Shown piece after piece: positions 23,703-33,585 of a stretch of DNA of 58,543 bases. Under the pieces are notes generated by a model, which did not search any database, was not told the DNA's origin, and saw nothing but the letters and a program-made list of their open reading frames with translations. Position 1 is the first letter of the stretch, and each line of letters starts with the position of its first letter. Position numbers and translations under genes: made by a program. The stretch comes from Bacteroidota bacterium (lineage in GTDB: Bacteria > Bacteroidota > Bacteroidia > Cytophagales > Cyclobacteriaceae). The stretch spans positions 1 through 58,543 of the forward strand of contig JACPVX010000081.1 of assembly GCA_016191555.1 (NCBI GenBank), read 5' to 3'.

Positions 23703-26700
23703 GTGAACCTGCATCCAACTCAATTCCTTGCTCATATTGCCCGATGGGTTGCCGTAGGGCTGTTTTTCGTGCCATTTTCGAGCTTTGGGCAATACAGCAA
23801 CGAGTGGATCAACTTTAATCAGTCCTATTATAAAATTTCGGTAGCGAATGACGGCTTATACCGAATCACTTACAACGATCTTCAATCGGCCAATTTTCCG
23901 GTCAACTCGGTAGATCCACGTTTGATTAAATTATACCATCGCGGAAAGGAACAGGCAATCTTGGTTCAGGGCGAATCGGATGCTGTTTTTAATAGCTCTG
24001 ATTATATCGAGTTTTATGGTCAGCGCAACGATGGCACACTCGATAAAAATTTATACCAACCGGCCAGTTCGCAACCACATCCTTACTACAATCTGTACAG
24101 CGATACCACCGCTTATTTTCTTACCTATAGCCTGATTCCGCCCGCAGGTAAGCGCATGCAGAATTTTTCGGAAGTGAATGTTTCCAATCTTCCGAAAGAA
24201 GTGTTTCACACAGAAGAACGATTGTTGGTTTTAGGTGCGGATTATTCGGTGGGCTATAGTTTCGGACCGGATTTAGTTCTGCAAAATACCTTTTTCGATC
24301 AGGCCGAAGGTTGGTTTAGCAAACCACTTCAACCGGGGATATCAGCCGATTTTACAATTGATTTGGTTAAGAATGGCGCAACGACAGAAGGTGTTCCTAA
24401 ATTAGAACTGTTGTTAATTGGCCGAGATCAATTTCCTCACACCGCCCAAATACAGATTGGAGGTGTTGCCAGCGCCTTACGAACCGTATCCACAGTTGAT
24501 TTTTTTGGATTTGAAACACCTCTCGTTACGGCTGATTTGGATTGGAATGATTTTCTGAGCGATGGCAAAACAACCGTCCGAGTGACTGCGGGTGCTTCGG
24601 TAAATAATCGATTTCAATTGAGCACGGCCTACATAAAAATTAGTTTCCCCCAGGATTATAATTTGACAGGCGTGAAGGAAAAGGTATTTCGTTTGGCTCC
24701 TAACAACAACGATAAGTCGTATGTGGAATTTGATAATCCACCAAGTGGTGCTCGTTTGTTAGACATTACAGATGTCGATAATATTTCTACCATTGGCATG
24801 CAATCAGAAAGCTCCAAACTGAAAGCAATCGTGCCGTCTACATTTGATGGAAGAAAATTGTTGCTAACATCCATCACACAAACACCTATCTCCATTAAGC
24901 AGGTGGGCTTCCGTTCGTTTCAATCTTCTCAACCTACATTTATTGTCATCACCAATCGCGCTTTAATGAAAGCTGCCGGAGGCTATCCGGATGTAGTGAA
25001 AGCTTATGCCGGCTATCGCTCTTCCGCTGCAGGAGGCAAGTACGACACTTTAACAGTAACCGTTGACCAACTCTACAATCAATTCAACTACGGAGAAACA
25101 TCTTCATTGGCGATTTTTGAATTTATGAAGTATATGGTCGGTACCGGTAATCCTCACTACCTCTTCATCATCGGAAAAGGAAGAGAGATATATGGTTATT
25201 CACAGTACCGAAGACTTCCTTTTTCAACAAATGAATCGAGAGATCTGGTGCCAACGGCCGGTGTACCCGCCTCCGATGCCGCATTTACTGCCGGCTTGGG
25301 AGGCACTACGTTTGATTCGAAGGTTTCAACGGGTCGACTTCCCGCAACAACTCCCGAACAGGTGGCTGTGTACCTCAATAAAATTATGGAAATAGAAAGT
25401 GCCTCTGTTTCTGCGGATTGGAAAAAACGTGCATTGCATTTGAGTGGAGGAATATCGGTTTCTGATTTGCCCGAGTTCAGAGGCTATATGGATGGTTTTA
25501 AAGCTATTGCAGAAGGCAATTATTGGGGAGGCCAGGTGCAAACCATCGCCAAACAAGAAGCCAACAAATTACAACTGATCAATGTCTCTGACCAGATCAA
25601 TAAAGGCACCAACCTCGTTACATTTTTTGGTCATTCTTCACCGGGGACAATTGATATCGATATTGGCTTTGCTACTGATCCGGTGATGGGCTATAATAAT
25701 GCTGGAAAATATCCGGTGTTTTTAATCAACGGATGTAATGCCGGAGCTTTCTTTTCGAACGGAGCTATCTTCGGTGAAGATTGGGTGTTGGCTGCCAACA
25801 AAGGCGCACGAAATTTTATAGCCCATAGCTCCTTCGGTTTATCGAATACATTGAAAGCCTACACCACGTTATTATACGAAATAGGATTTGCCGATTCTGT
25901 TTTTCTGCGAAAAGGAATAGGTGAAGTGCAGCAAAAAGTTTCTCAAAAATATTTGGAGACCTTTGGCCTTGGTCCGGAAAGCGGAACACAAGTGCAGCAA
26001 ATGATTTTGTTGGGCGATCCGGCAGTAAAATTGTTTGGCACGAATAAACCGGATTACACATTAGAAAGCACCGATCTCACACTTGTTTCACTGGATGGTG
26101 CATCGGTAACTTCCCTCAGTCCCGAATTTGGGGTGAGGATCATCCGTAAAAATATTGGTGCGACAGGCACTGCTTCACTTCCTGTACGGATCATCCGAAC
26201 ACTTCCTGATAACAGTACCAAAACCTATGACTCGATCTTTAGCAATGTGCTGGCACAAGATACCGTGATATTTAAAATGAAGCGCGAAGCCAATAGCGCG
26301 GGCATCAATCAATTCGCAATTATTTTGGATCCACTGAATGGTATTGTGGAAACCAACGAACTCAATAACTCGGCATCGCTGTTGGCATTACTCTCCAGTA
26401 ATAGCACGAAGAATTTATTACCCGCCAACAACGCGCTGATCAACAAGCAAACGTTGAATTTAGTATTTCAGGCAACGGATCTCAATTCAACACAACGGGA
26501 TTTTCAGATTCAACTCGATTCGGTAAATACATTCGACAGCCCTTTTTTGGTAACGCAAAAAGTATCAGCTAAAGTTTTAGGTAAATTGGCAGCGACACTC
26601 GCAGTGAAGGATTCTACGACTTACTATTGGAGAACAAAGTTTGATAAGCCAAGTGCTAATGAAAGTGCCGACTGGAGTACCAGTTCATTTACCTTCATCG

Positions 26701-28679
26701 CCAATAGTCCGGAAGGATGGGGACAGCTAAAGTTTCCTCAACTGATGGAGAACGAAGTATCCGGACTTCTTAAAGATTTGCCGTTTAAAAAACTGAGCTA
26801 CCTCGAAACCACGCGACCGATTTCTGTGACCACCTATGGTAGCACCAACGCTACACCCTTTACCAGCGTATCGTTCAAAATAGATGGAGTAGAGTACAAC
26901 ATCGACACACAAGGGCAGCCCTGCCGAAACAATACGATTAACCTCGTAGCATTCAGCAAGAATTCGGTGGTGCCTTACGCAGGTATTCCTTTTAACTTTC
27001 AAGACCCGCGCACGTGTGGTCGCCAGCCACAGTTGATTAATAGTTTTATTCTCTCTGAATTAGAGACTTCCTTAAATGATGATCTCGCTGCCTATGTAGA
27101 TGCCATCCAGGAAAGTGATTCGGTCGTTTTGTTTTCGATTGGTAATCCCGGTTATCAATCATGGTCAAATAACGTAAAGACCAAACTCGGCAACTTCGGT
27201 ATCAGCACGGCTCAAATCAATTCATTGCTCAACGGTGAGCCGGTTATTATCTTAGGCAGAAAAGGAGCGAGCCCCGGCACGGCCAAACTCATTCGCAGTA
27301 GTTCGGCACCAGCTACCGCTCAAACCGTGTCAGTCAATAAAAATATTACAGGTAGATATTCAAGTGGATCATTAAAATCCGCATTAATCGGCCCGGCCAA
27401 AACGTGGGTAAAATTTATTCCTCGCGCAGGTGATGTTGAACCGAGTGATGAAGTTACTTTTTCAATTTACGGAGTTTCGTTAGCAGGCACAGAAACACTC
27501 TTATTTGCCAACATTACTTTTGATTTGAACCTTGATTTTATTGACCCCGAACGATTTCCCTATCTGCGCGTGGTTTTGAATATGCGTGATGAAGTCAATC
27601 TTTCCGCGGTGCAATTGCGGAAATGGTTGGTGCATTACGAAACGGTAGCAGAAGGTATTTTGGTTTACAAAGGCGCATTGACACAGCAATCGAAGCAGGA
27701 GGGAGAATTCTTTTCGGCACCGTATGGGTTTGTGAATTATTCAGAGAAGACTTTTGCGCAGCCGCTTACAGTTCGCTCGCAAGTGGTAAACAAAACCTCC
27801 GGATTGGTTTCGGTAACTACCCAAACGATCCCCGCTCCAATTCCGGGTGATACATCAAAATTCAATGTGGCAGTGGATACCAAAGGCAAGATTGGCCTCA
27901 ACGATGTAACTGTTTTTGTGAATCCCAAATTGGTGCCCGAGCAGGTTTATGATAATAACGTACTCACGCTTTCCGATTATTTGTCGGTGACCGGGGATGT
28001 GACAGCGCCCATCCTTACCGTGTTGGTGGATGGTCGGTTAGTAAAGAATGGAGATTACGTTTCAACGAATCCAAAAATTGTGGTGCAGTTGGCAGACGAT
28101 AACCAATTTTTGTTCCGAACAGACACCATGGGCATCAAGTTGTTTTTGAAGCGACCTTGTCTAACTGCCACCTGTAGTTACGAGCGGATCTATTTTAAAC
28201 GCACCGATGTCACTTGGAGTGCTGCAACCGCTGATAAGCCGTATCAAATGAATTTTAATCCGGAAACTTTGACAGCCGGCAAATATGCATTGCGTGCCGA
28301 AGGGGTAGATGCCAGCGGGAACTCCAGCGGAGTAAAACCTTTTGAGATCGAATTTAAAGTGGCCAATACAACTTCCATCCAATTGCTTTCTGCTTATCCG
28401 AATCCATCTACCGCAGAGTTTTACTTTAGCTTTTTGGTAGGTGGCGCTGAATTGCCATCTGATTTTTCATTGCAAATCTACGGGTTGGATGGCCGCCTGA
28501 TTAAAGAGTACGCTCGTGCCGATGTAAGTACGTTTATTATTGGAACGAATGAATTGATCTGGAACGGCACCGATGCTTCCGGATCGAGCATGCCAAACGG
28601 AGTTTATGTCTATCGACTCAATTTGGTTGCCAATGGGAAGTCAGCCACCCAAACGGGCCGGTTGATACTGGCAAAGTAA
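23703..28679 (+). CDS. porU2: PorU2-like type IX secretion C25-family protease
   Basis: About 1658 residues. The N-terminus carries a signal peptide (WVAVGLFFVPFSSFGQ). An N-terminal region (YKISVANDGLYRITYNDLQS) and a gingipain-like Peptidase_C25 domain follow: FFGHSSPGTID holds the presumed catalytic His (~644) and INGCNAGAFFSNG the Cys (~678). Long CARDB/Ig-like repeats come next (NSTKTYDSIFSNV, ETNELNNSASLL). The protein ends with a type A sorting domain from about residue 1565: SAYPNPSTAEFYF to NGVYVYRLNL. PorU-type proteins cleave sorting domains and attach cargo at the outer membrane; PorU2 variants are longer and less understood. Confidence 0.82.
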   Translation: MNLHPTQFLAHIARWVAVGLFFVPFSSFGQYSNEWINFNQSYYKISVANDGLYRITYNDLQSANFPVNSVDPRLIKLYHRGKEQAILVQGESDAVFNSSDYIEFYGQRNDGTLDKNLYQPASSQPHPYYNLYSDTTAYFLTYSLIPPAGKRMQNFSEVNVSNLPKEVFHTEERLLVLGADYSVGYSFGPDLVLQNTFFDQAEGWFSKPLQPGISADFTIDLVKNGATTEGVPKLELLLIGRDQFPHTAQIQIGGVASALRTVSTVDFFGFETPLVTADLDWNDFLSDGKTTVRVTAGASVNNRFQLSTAYIKISFPQDYNLTGVKEKVFRLAPNNNDKSYVEFDNPPSGARLLDITDVDNISTIGMQSESSKLKAIVPSTFDGRKLLLTSITQTPISIKQVGFRSFQSSQPTFIVITNRALMKAAGGYPDVVKAYAGYRSSAAGGKYDTLTVTVDQLYNQFNYGETSSLAIFEFMKYMVGTGNPHYLFIIGKGREIYGYSQYRRLPFSTNESRDLVPTAGVPASDAAFTAGLGGTTFDSKVSTGRLPATTPEQVAVYLNKIMEIESASVSADWKKRALHLSGGISVSDLPEFRGYMDGFKAIAEGNYWGGQVQTIAKQEANKLQLINVSDQINKGTNLVTFFGHSSPGTIDIDIGFATDPVMGYNNAGKYPVFLINGCNAGAFFSNGAIFGEDWVLAANKGARNFIAHSSFGLSNTLKAYTTLLYEIGFADSVFLRKGIGEVQQKVSQKYLETFGLGPESGTQVQQMILLGDPAVKLFGTNKPDYTLESTDLTLVSLDGASVTSLSPEFGVRIIRKNIGATGTASLPVRIIRTLPDNSTKTYDSIFSNVLAQDTVIFKMKREANSAGINQFAIILDPLNGIVETNELNNSASLLALLSSNSTKNLLPANNALINKQTLNLVFQATDLNSTQRDFQIQLDSVNTFDSPFLVTQKVSAKVLGKLAATLAVKDSTTYYWRTKFDKPSANESADWSTSSFTFIANSPEGWGQLKFPQLMENEVSGLLKDLPFKKLSYLETTRPISVTTYGSTNATPFTSVSFKIDGVEYNIDTQGQPCRNNTINLVAFSKNSVVPYAGIPFNFQDPRTCGRQPQLINSFILSELETSLNDDLAAYVDAIQESDSVVLFSIGNPGYQSWSNNVKTKLGNFGISTAQINSLLNGEPVIILGRKGASPGTAKLIRSSSAPATAQTVSVNKNITGRYSSGSLKSALIGPAKTWVKFIPRAGDVEPSDEVTFSIYGVSLAGTETLLFANITFDLNLDFIDPERFPYLRVVLNMRDEVNLSAVQLRKWLVHYETVAEGILVYKGALTQQSKQEGEFFSAPYGFVNYSEKTFAQPLTVRSQVVNKTSGLVSVTTQTIPAPIPGDTSKFNVAVDTKGKIGLNDVTVFVNPKLVPEQVYDNNVLTLSDYLSVTGDVTAPILTVLVDGRLVKNGDYVSTNPKIVVQLADDNQFLFRTDTMGIKLFLKRPCLTATCSYERIYFKRTDVTWSAATADKPYQMNFNPETLTAGKYALRAEGVDASGNSSGVKPFEIEFKVANTTSIQLLSAYPNPSTAEFYFSFLVGGAELPSDFSLQIYGLDGRLIKEYARADVSTFIIGTNELIWNGTDASGSSMPNGVYVYRLNLVANGKSATQTGRLILAK

Positions 28680-28750
28680 TCGTTTCTCTATTTGGATCGC
28701 TTTGTAAACACATCCACAAGGCGGGCTCCATTCAAAATCAGGAAAATAAA

Positions 28751-28781
28751 AGAGGCTGCCCTTATGATAAGAGCAGCCTCT
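28751..28781. terminator. Bidirectional terminator
   Basis: AGAGGCTGC / GCAGCCTCT, a perfect 9-bp stem continued inward by CTTA/TAAG, with an A-rich left flank. It lies between the convergent porU2-like (28679) and VPS10-like (28801) genes. Confidence 0.85.
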
Positions 28782-28800
28782 CATTCTAGTAGGTCAATGA

Positions 28801-31800
28801 TTACATCACATCGATGGTAATGGCGCTGACTTGTTTTTGCTTAATGATCTCGTTGAACTTCGGTATTTTGTCAGTCATTACTTTGTTCAACTGATTCAAT
28901 TGAACGTCAATCTTCTCTGTCACTTCCTTGTTCACCGCTTTCACTTGTTCGGTAGGCTTAAAGTCGCTGCCATCCACTTCCGATCCAAGTGCACCTAACT
29001 TGTTGTTCAGGCGCACAGGGTAGTTCAGAGGATCTTGTCCACTTCTGTTTTTTGTTTGATACAATGCCTCTTCTATTTTTTTGATTTCATCCAAAATAGA
29101 TTTCGCCAGGTCGGTGGCATCTTTCATGTCTTCTTTGCCTTTCATTGGTTCTGTTACGCGATTGATTTGCTCGCGCGTGGTGCGAATTTGTTTGATGGCC
29201 TTATTGGTTTCGCTCAGTTTATCGCGCACAGCAATAGAGAAGTCGAACTGCTCCTTGATGTCGGCCAGCGAGCCACTGGTGCGTGGATCTTTCAAAATTT
29301 CAAATTCAGCTTCAGATGATTTGCCGTTCACCGTCAGTTTCACTTTGTAAACTCCCGGTATTGCCTTGGGGCCGGTAAGCGATGCCGCCCACATAATGAT
29401 TCCATCGAAACCTTCAGCGTCCGGATAGCGCATGTTCCAAACGAATTTGTTCATTCCTTGCTTGATCTTTAATTCTTCCTCTTTGGCTTTCTTGTCGGGT
29501 TTGGTAGAAAACTTTTTGATCAGCTTCCCGGATAATTCTAAAATCTCTAAAGAAGCCACAGCTTTCGTGGTGTCTTTCAGGAAGTAATGAATCATCACAC
29601 CATTGCTGTGATTCACGCCTTCGGTTTTCGGCTGACCTCTTCGTCCTGCCTGACCGCCATTCATGCGGTAGCTGGCCATGGGCTTAAACAAATACACATC
29701 GCTGCTCACCACGGTTTGATTCAATTGATGAAGCGGAGTGATGTCGTCTATCAACCAGAAACTTCTTCCTTGTGTAGCGGCAATGAGGTTATCGTTTTTG
29801 ATGGTAAGATCTGTAATCGGCACCGTTGGCAAATTGAGTTGAAACGGTTTCCAACTGGCACCATCATCAAAGGAAATGTACATGCCAAACTCAGTGCCTG
29901 CATAAAGCAAGCCGGGTCTCTTTTGGTCGGCACGAACCACACGTGTAAAGTGAGTAGGGTCAATGCCATCCGTAATTTTAGTCCACGTTTTTCCGTAGTC
30001 TTTGGTTTTGAACAGATACGGTTTTGCATCGCCTGATTTATAGCTGGTGGTAGCAATGTAAGCACCCCCTTTTACAAATGGATCGAACTCAATGCTATTC
30101 ACCATCGTCCACTCCGGCATTCCGGTAATGGAAAGCTTGTCCCATTTCTTGCCACCATCGCGGGTGATGTGCACCAGTCCATCGTCTGAACCGGCTATGA
30201 TCAAATCTTTTTCATAGGGAGATTCGGCCACTGCGAAAATGGTACAATAATATTCTACGGCAGTATTGTCTTTCGTGATCGGTCCACCGGAAGGTCCCAG
30301 TTTGCTCGGATCATTTCGGGTCAGATCAGGGCTTACTAATTCCCAACTTTCGCCACCATTGTAGCTTACATGCAAGTGCTGAGAGGCAGCATATAATTTT
30401 TTGGGATTGTGCGGTGAAAAGAAAATCGGGAAGTTCCACTGAAAGCGATACTTAGCGCCTTCCGCTCCGTGACCCATTGGGTTATCCGGCCAGGCGTTTA
30501 CATTTCTTTCTTCACCGGTGGCATGGTTGCGGGCGGTTAAGAGGCCATCATAGCTGCCGCCATACACAATGTCGTTGTTGGTAGGATCAACGGCAATGTG
30601 TCCGCTTTCACCTCCTGCCGTTGGTTCCCAATCGCGCATGCCAATGGAAAAGCCATCCGTGCGATGAGCGATGCGGATGGTGCTGTTATCTTGTTGCGCA
30701 CCATAGATGCGATAGGGGAAATGGTTATCCGTTACTACGCGATAAAACTGTGCGGTAGGTTGGTTTTCATAGGTAGACCAGTTTTCGCCACCATCAAAAG
30801 AAATTTGTGCACCTCCGTCATCGGCAATCGCCTGACGTTGGTTGTCTTCGGGAGCTATCCAGAAATCATGATGGTCGCCATGTGGCGCATTGTATGATTG
30901 GAATGTTTTACCTCCGTCTTTGGATCGGTGATAAGACACGTTCATCACATACACCATGTCTTCGTCTTTGGTATCGGCATAAATTTTTGTGTAGTACCAC
31001 GCCCGTTGACGCAGGTTGCGATCGTCATTCATTTTCTTCCAGGTAAGTCCTGCATCGTCTGAACGATACACCCCGCCATTGTCATTTTCGATCATGGCAA
31101 ACACGCGATTAGAATTTACCGGAGAAACGGCCACACCCGAAATTCCCCAGAGTCCCTTCGGCATTCCTTCGTTGGCAGAAATGTTTTTCCAGGTTTCGCC
31201 ACCATCGGTACTTTTATAAATAGCCGATCCTTCGCCACCGCTTTCTAAACTATAAGGCGTTCTGCGAATGCGCCACATGGAAGCATACAAAATACGCGGG
31301 TTGTTGGGATCCATACATAAGTCGACTGCTCCGGAATCGGCATTGGCAAACAAAACACGTTTCCAGTTTTTACCACCGTCTTCGCTTTTGTAAACACCTC
31401 TTTCCTGCGATGATTTAAATAAGTCGCCCAGCACAGCCGCATACACTACATCCGGATTTTTAGGATGAATGCGAATGCGTGGAATGTGCCTTGATTCTTT
31501 TAGTCCACTGAAGCTCCAGGTTTTACCGGCATCCGTAGATTTCCATACGCCATGCCCGTACGATACATTGCCGCGCACGGTACCTTCGCCTTGCCCTGCA
31601 TAGATTACATTGTTGTCCCATTCGCTGACAGCGATAGAGCCGATTGAACTTCCAAAGAAGCCATCGGAGATATTTGACCAGGTGTTGCCACCATCATTGG
31701 TTTTCCAGACCCCACCACCGGTGGCACCCATGTAGTAGAGGTTGGGTTTTCCTGCCACTCCGGTTACGGCTGCCGCACGTCCACCTCGATAGGGCCCGAT

Positions 31801-31929
31801 GCTTCGCCATTCGAGTGCATTGTATAGTTTTTCATCGAAAGTAAGGGTAGGGGCTTTCGTTTCTTTCTTTTGTGCACTTCCGGCAAGAGCCGCGCACAGA
31901 AAGAAAACGACCCAATAGATTTGCTTCAT
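28801..31929 (-). CDS. Secreted VPS10/sortilin-like BNR-repeat protein
   Basis: A 1042-residue exported protein with a signal peptide (VVFFLCAALAGSAQ). The first ~750 residues hold repeated Asp-box units, the sortilin/VPS10 ten-bladed propeller pattern: GGVWKTNDGGNTWSNI, GVWKSTDAGKTWSF, GVYKSEDGGKNWKR, GVYRSDDAGLTWKKM, ISFDGGENWSTYE. A beta-sandwich-like region follows (KIKQGMNKFVWNMRYPDAEG, GPKAIPGVYKVKLTVNGKS), then a helical end. No type IX sorting domain is seen, so it is probably periplasmic. Family function is unclear, possibly a ligand- or glycan-binding scaffold. Confidence 0.82.
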   Translation of the reverse strand: MKQIYWVVFFLCAALAGSAQKKETKAPTLTFDEKLYNALEWRSIGPYRGGRAAAVTGVAGKPNLYYMGATGGGVWKTNDGGNTWSNISDGFFGSSIGSIAVSEWDNNVIYAGQGEGTVRGNVSYGHGVWKSTDAGKTWSFSGLKESRHIPRIRIHPKNPDVVYAAVLGDLFKSSQERGVYKSEDGGKNWKRVLFANADSGAVDLCMDPNNPRILYASMWRIRRTPYSLESGGEGSAIYKSTDGGETWKNISANEGMPKGLWGISGVAVSPVNSNRVFAMIENDNGGVYRSDDAGLTWKKMNDDRNLRQRAWYYTKIYADTKDEDMVYVMNVSYHRSKDGGKTFQSYNAPHGDHHDFWIAPEDNQRQAIADDGGAQISFDGGENWSTYENQPTAQFYRVVTDNHFPYRIYGAQQDNSTIRIAHRTDGFSIGMRDWEPTAGGESGHIAVDPTNNDIVYGGSYDGLLTARNHATGEERNVNAWPDNPMGHGAEGAKYRFQWNFPIFFSPHNPKKLYAASQHLHVSYNGGESWELVSPDLTRNDPSKLGPSGGPITKDNTAVEYYCTIFAVAESPYEKDLIIAGSDDGLVHITRDGGKKWDKLSITGMPEWTMVNSIEFDPFVKGGAYIATTSYKSGDAKPYLFKTKDYGKTWTKITDGIDPTHFTRVVRADQKRPGLLYAGTEFGMYISFDDGASWKPFQLNLPTVPITDLTIKNDNLIAATQGRSFWLIDDITPLHQLNQTVVSSDVYLFKPMASYRMNGGQAGRRGQPKTEGVNHSNGVMIHYFLKDTTKAVASLEILELSGKLIKKFSTKPDKKAKEEELKIKQGMNKFVWNMRYPDAEGFDGIIMWAASLTGPKAIPGVYKVKLTVNGKSSEAEFEILKDPRTSGSLADIKEQFDFSIAVRDKLSETNKAIKQIRTTREQINRVTEPMKGKEDMKDATDLAKSILDEIKKIEEALYQTKNRSGQDPLNYPVRLNNKLGALGSEVDGSDFKPTEQVKAVNKEVTEKIDVQLNQLNKVMTDKIPKFNEIIKQKQVSAITIDVM

Positions 31930-32034
31930 AGTAAAGTTGATTTAGGCTTTAAATCACAGTTTAAGATAAAAAGCAGAATAATGCCATCGGATTTTTATAG
32001 ATGGCGAAATGAAGGTTAGAGAAGGAGAGAAGCG

Positions 32035-32049
32035 GAATATTGAATATTC
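32035..32049. promoter_or_regulatory. Palindrome in a divergent promoter region
   Basis: GAATATT-G-AATATTC, a perfect 7-bp inverted repeat with one central base, 26 nt before the MFS start. A weaker CCATC/GATGG pair lies at 31983-32004. Candidate operator. Confidence 0.4.
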
Positions 32050-32074
32050 TGATTTATTTTAACACAAAATTAAT

Positions 32075-33301
32075 ATGGAACAACGAAGCCTCAAGCCCCT
32101 TTTTAGTGTGCCCGTGATTGTGGCGGCACTTGGTTATTTTGTGGACATCTACGACTTGTTGCTGTTCAGCATTGTACGAAAACCAAGTTTGGCAAGCATG
32201 GGGGTTGCAGAAGCCGATTTGTTGAGTCAGGGTGAATTTTTGTTGCAGGTGCAAATGACCGGCTTGCTGGTAGGAGGGTTGATTTGGGGGATCATGGGCG
32301 ATAAGCGCGGCAGACTTTCGGTGTTGTTCGGATCGATCTTATTGTATTCGTTGGCCAATATTGCCAATGGTTTTGTCACTACCGTAGATCAATATGCGGT
32401 GCTTCGATTTATTGCCGGGATTGGTTTGGCAGGAGAATTAGGGGCCGGCATCACATTGGTATCCGAATCATTACCACCTCGCTTACGCGGATATGGCACC
32501 ACGCTAGTAGCCGCAGTGGGTTTACTAGGGGCCGTGTTAGCCAATTTTGTGGCAAAACGTTTTGATTGGCAGATCGCTTACTTTATAGGCGGAGGGTTGG
32601 GTTTATTATTGCTGATTGCGAGGGTGAGTGTTTTCGAATCCGGTATCTTCTTAAAAGTGAAGGAATCCAGTGTGCAGCGTGGAAATTTCTTTCAACTCTT
32701 CAACCAAAAGGAACGGTTTATTAAATTCATGGGCTGTATCTTCATCGCACTTCCGATTTGGTTTGTGATCGGTATCCTGATCACCTTTTCACCAGAGTTT
32801 GCGAAAGCGCTTGGTATAGAAGGGGGCGTTTTAGCCGGAGATGCGGTGATGTATAGCTACCTCGGTTTGGCGGCTGGCGATATGGTGAGCGGACTGGTAA
32901 GTCAGGCGTTAAGTTCGCGAAAGAAGGTGGTGACGATATTTATCTTCCTCACTATGATTTTTGTGGGATGGTATTTGTTTTCGCCTTACAAAAGCGTGGA
33001 TAGTTTTTATATCAACTGCTTCCTGCTCGGCTTTGGCGTTGGTTATTGGGCCCTGTTTGTCACCATTGCAGCCGAGCAATTTGGCACCAACCTTCGCTCG
33101 ACCGTTACTACATCGGTTCCCAACTTCATTCGGGGCACGGTGGTGCCACTCACCTTGATTTTCAAATTCCTGCGTCCCCAGTTGGGTATTGTCAACGGAG
33201 CACTCGTGGTGGGAATTGGCACCGTGATCATTGCTTTTTTTGCTTTGCGACTGATTGGCGAGACTTTTGGACGTGATCTCAACTTTGTAGAAAAAGACTA
33301 G
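32075..33301 (+). CDS. MFS transporter (sugar-transporter/AraJ-like)
   Basis: A 408-residue inner-membrane protein with about twelve hydrophobic helices. The loop 2-3 signature GGLIWGIMGDKRGRLSVLFGS (residues 70-90) is the MFS G-x-x-x-D-R/K-x-G-R motif, and FIAGIGLAGELGAGITLVSESLPPRLRGYG matches the second MFS signature around residues 112-141. The substrate is not evident. Divergent to the VPS10-like gene; monocistronic. Confidence 0.88.
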   Translation: MEQRSLKPLFSVPVIVAALGYFVDIYDLLLFSIVRKPSLASMGVAEADLLSQGEFLLQVQMTGLLVGGLIWGIMGDKRGRLSVLFGSILLYSLANIANGFVTTVDQYAVLRFIAGIGLAGELGAGITLVSESLPPRLRGYGTTLVAAVGLLGAVLANFVAKRFDWQIAYFIGGGLGLLLLIARVSVFESGIFLKVKESSVQRGNFFQLFNQKERFIKFMGCIFIALPIWFVIGILITFSPEFAKALGIEGGVLAGDAVMYSYLGLAAGDMVSGLVSQALSSRKKVVTIFIFLTMIFVGWYLFSPYKSVDSFYINCFLLGFGVGYWALFVTIAAEQFGTNLRSTVTTSVPNFIRGTVVPLTLIFKFLRPQLGIVNGALVVGIGTVIIAFFALRLIGETFGRDLNFVEKD

Positions 33302-33585
33302 TTCTATATACTCGCTTAAGAGTGGCTTTGTTTTTCTTCTTTTTGCTAGAATAACCTACACCTCGCTTTGATTGCCCCTGTTTATTATTATTTTACACAA
33401 GCGATTTGCCATAAGTGATCCAACCTAACGCAGTTTAGATTCCTTTAGCGATTCGACCAAATCACTAGGATATGAACTTCCCCACGGTTATCCTTTTGCC
33501 ATGTGCAAAACCCCTTCAAAGGTCTGTAGGGTGCAAGTCCATTTCTCAATTTTCACACACGTTAATGGGCGAAAAGGATTGATCT
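33302..33585. other. Gap of 284 nt without a gene
   Basis: Contains AT-rich runs and nothing protein-coding. I saw no recognisable riboswitch, tRNA or repeat. Likely the promoter and 5' leader of the sensor-kinase pair. Confidence 0.5.

Noticed and set aside
29587..30036. 149-codon plus-strand frame
   Set aside because: Antisense to the VPS10-like gene, which has clear repeated Asp-box motifs in the other strand.
33481..33560. Possible riboswitch or structured leader before the sensor pair
   Set aside because: GGTGCAAGTCC-like stretch noticed but no consistent stem set or known consensus could be drawn.
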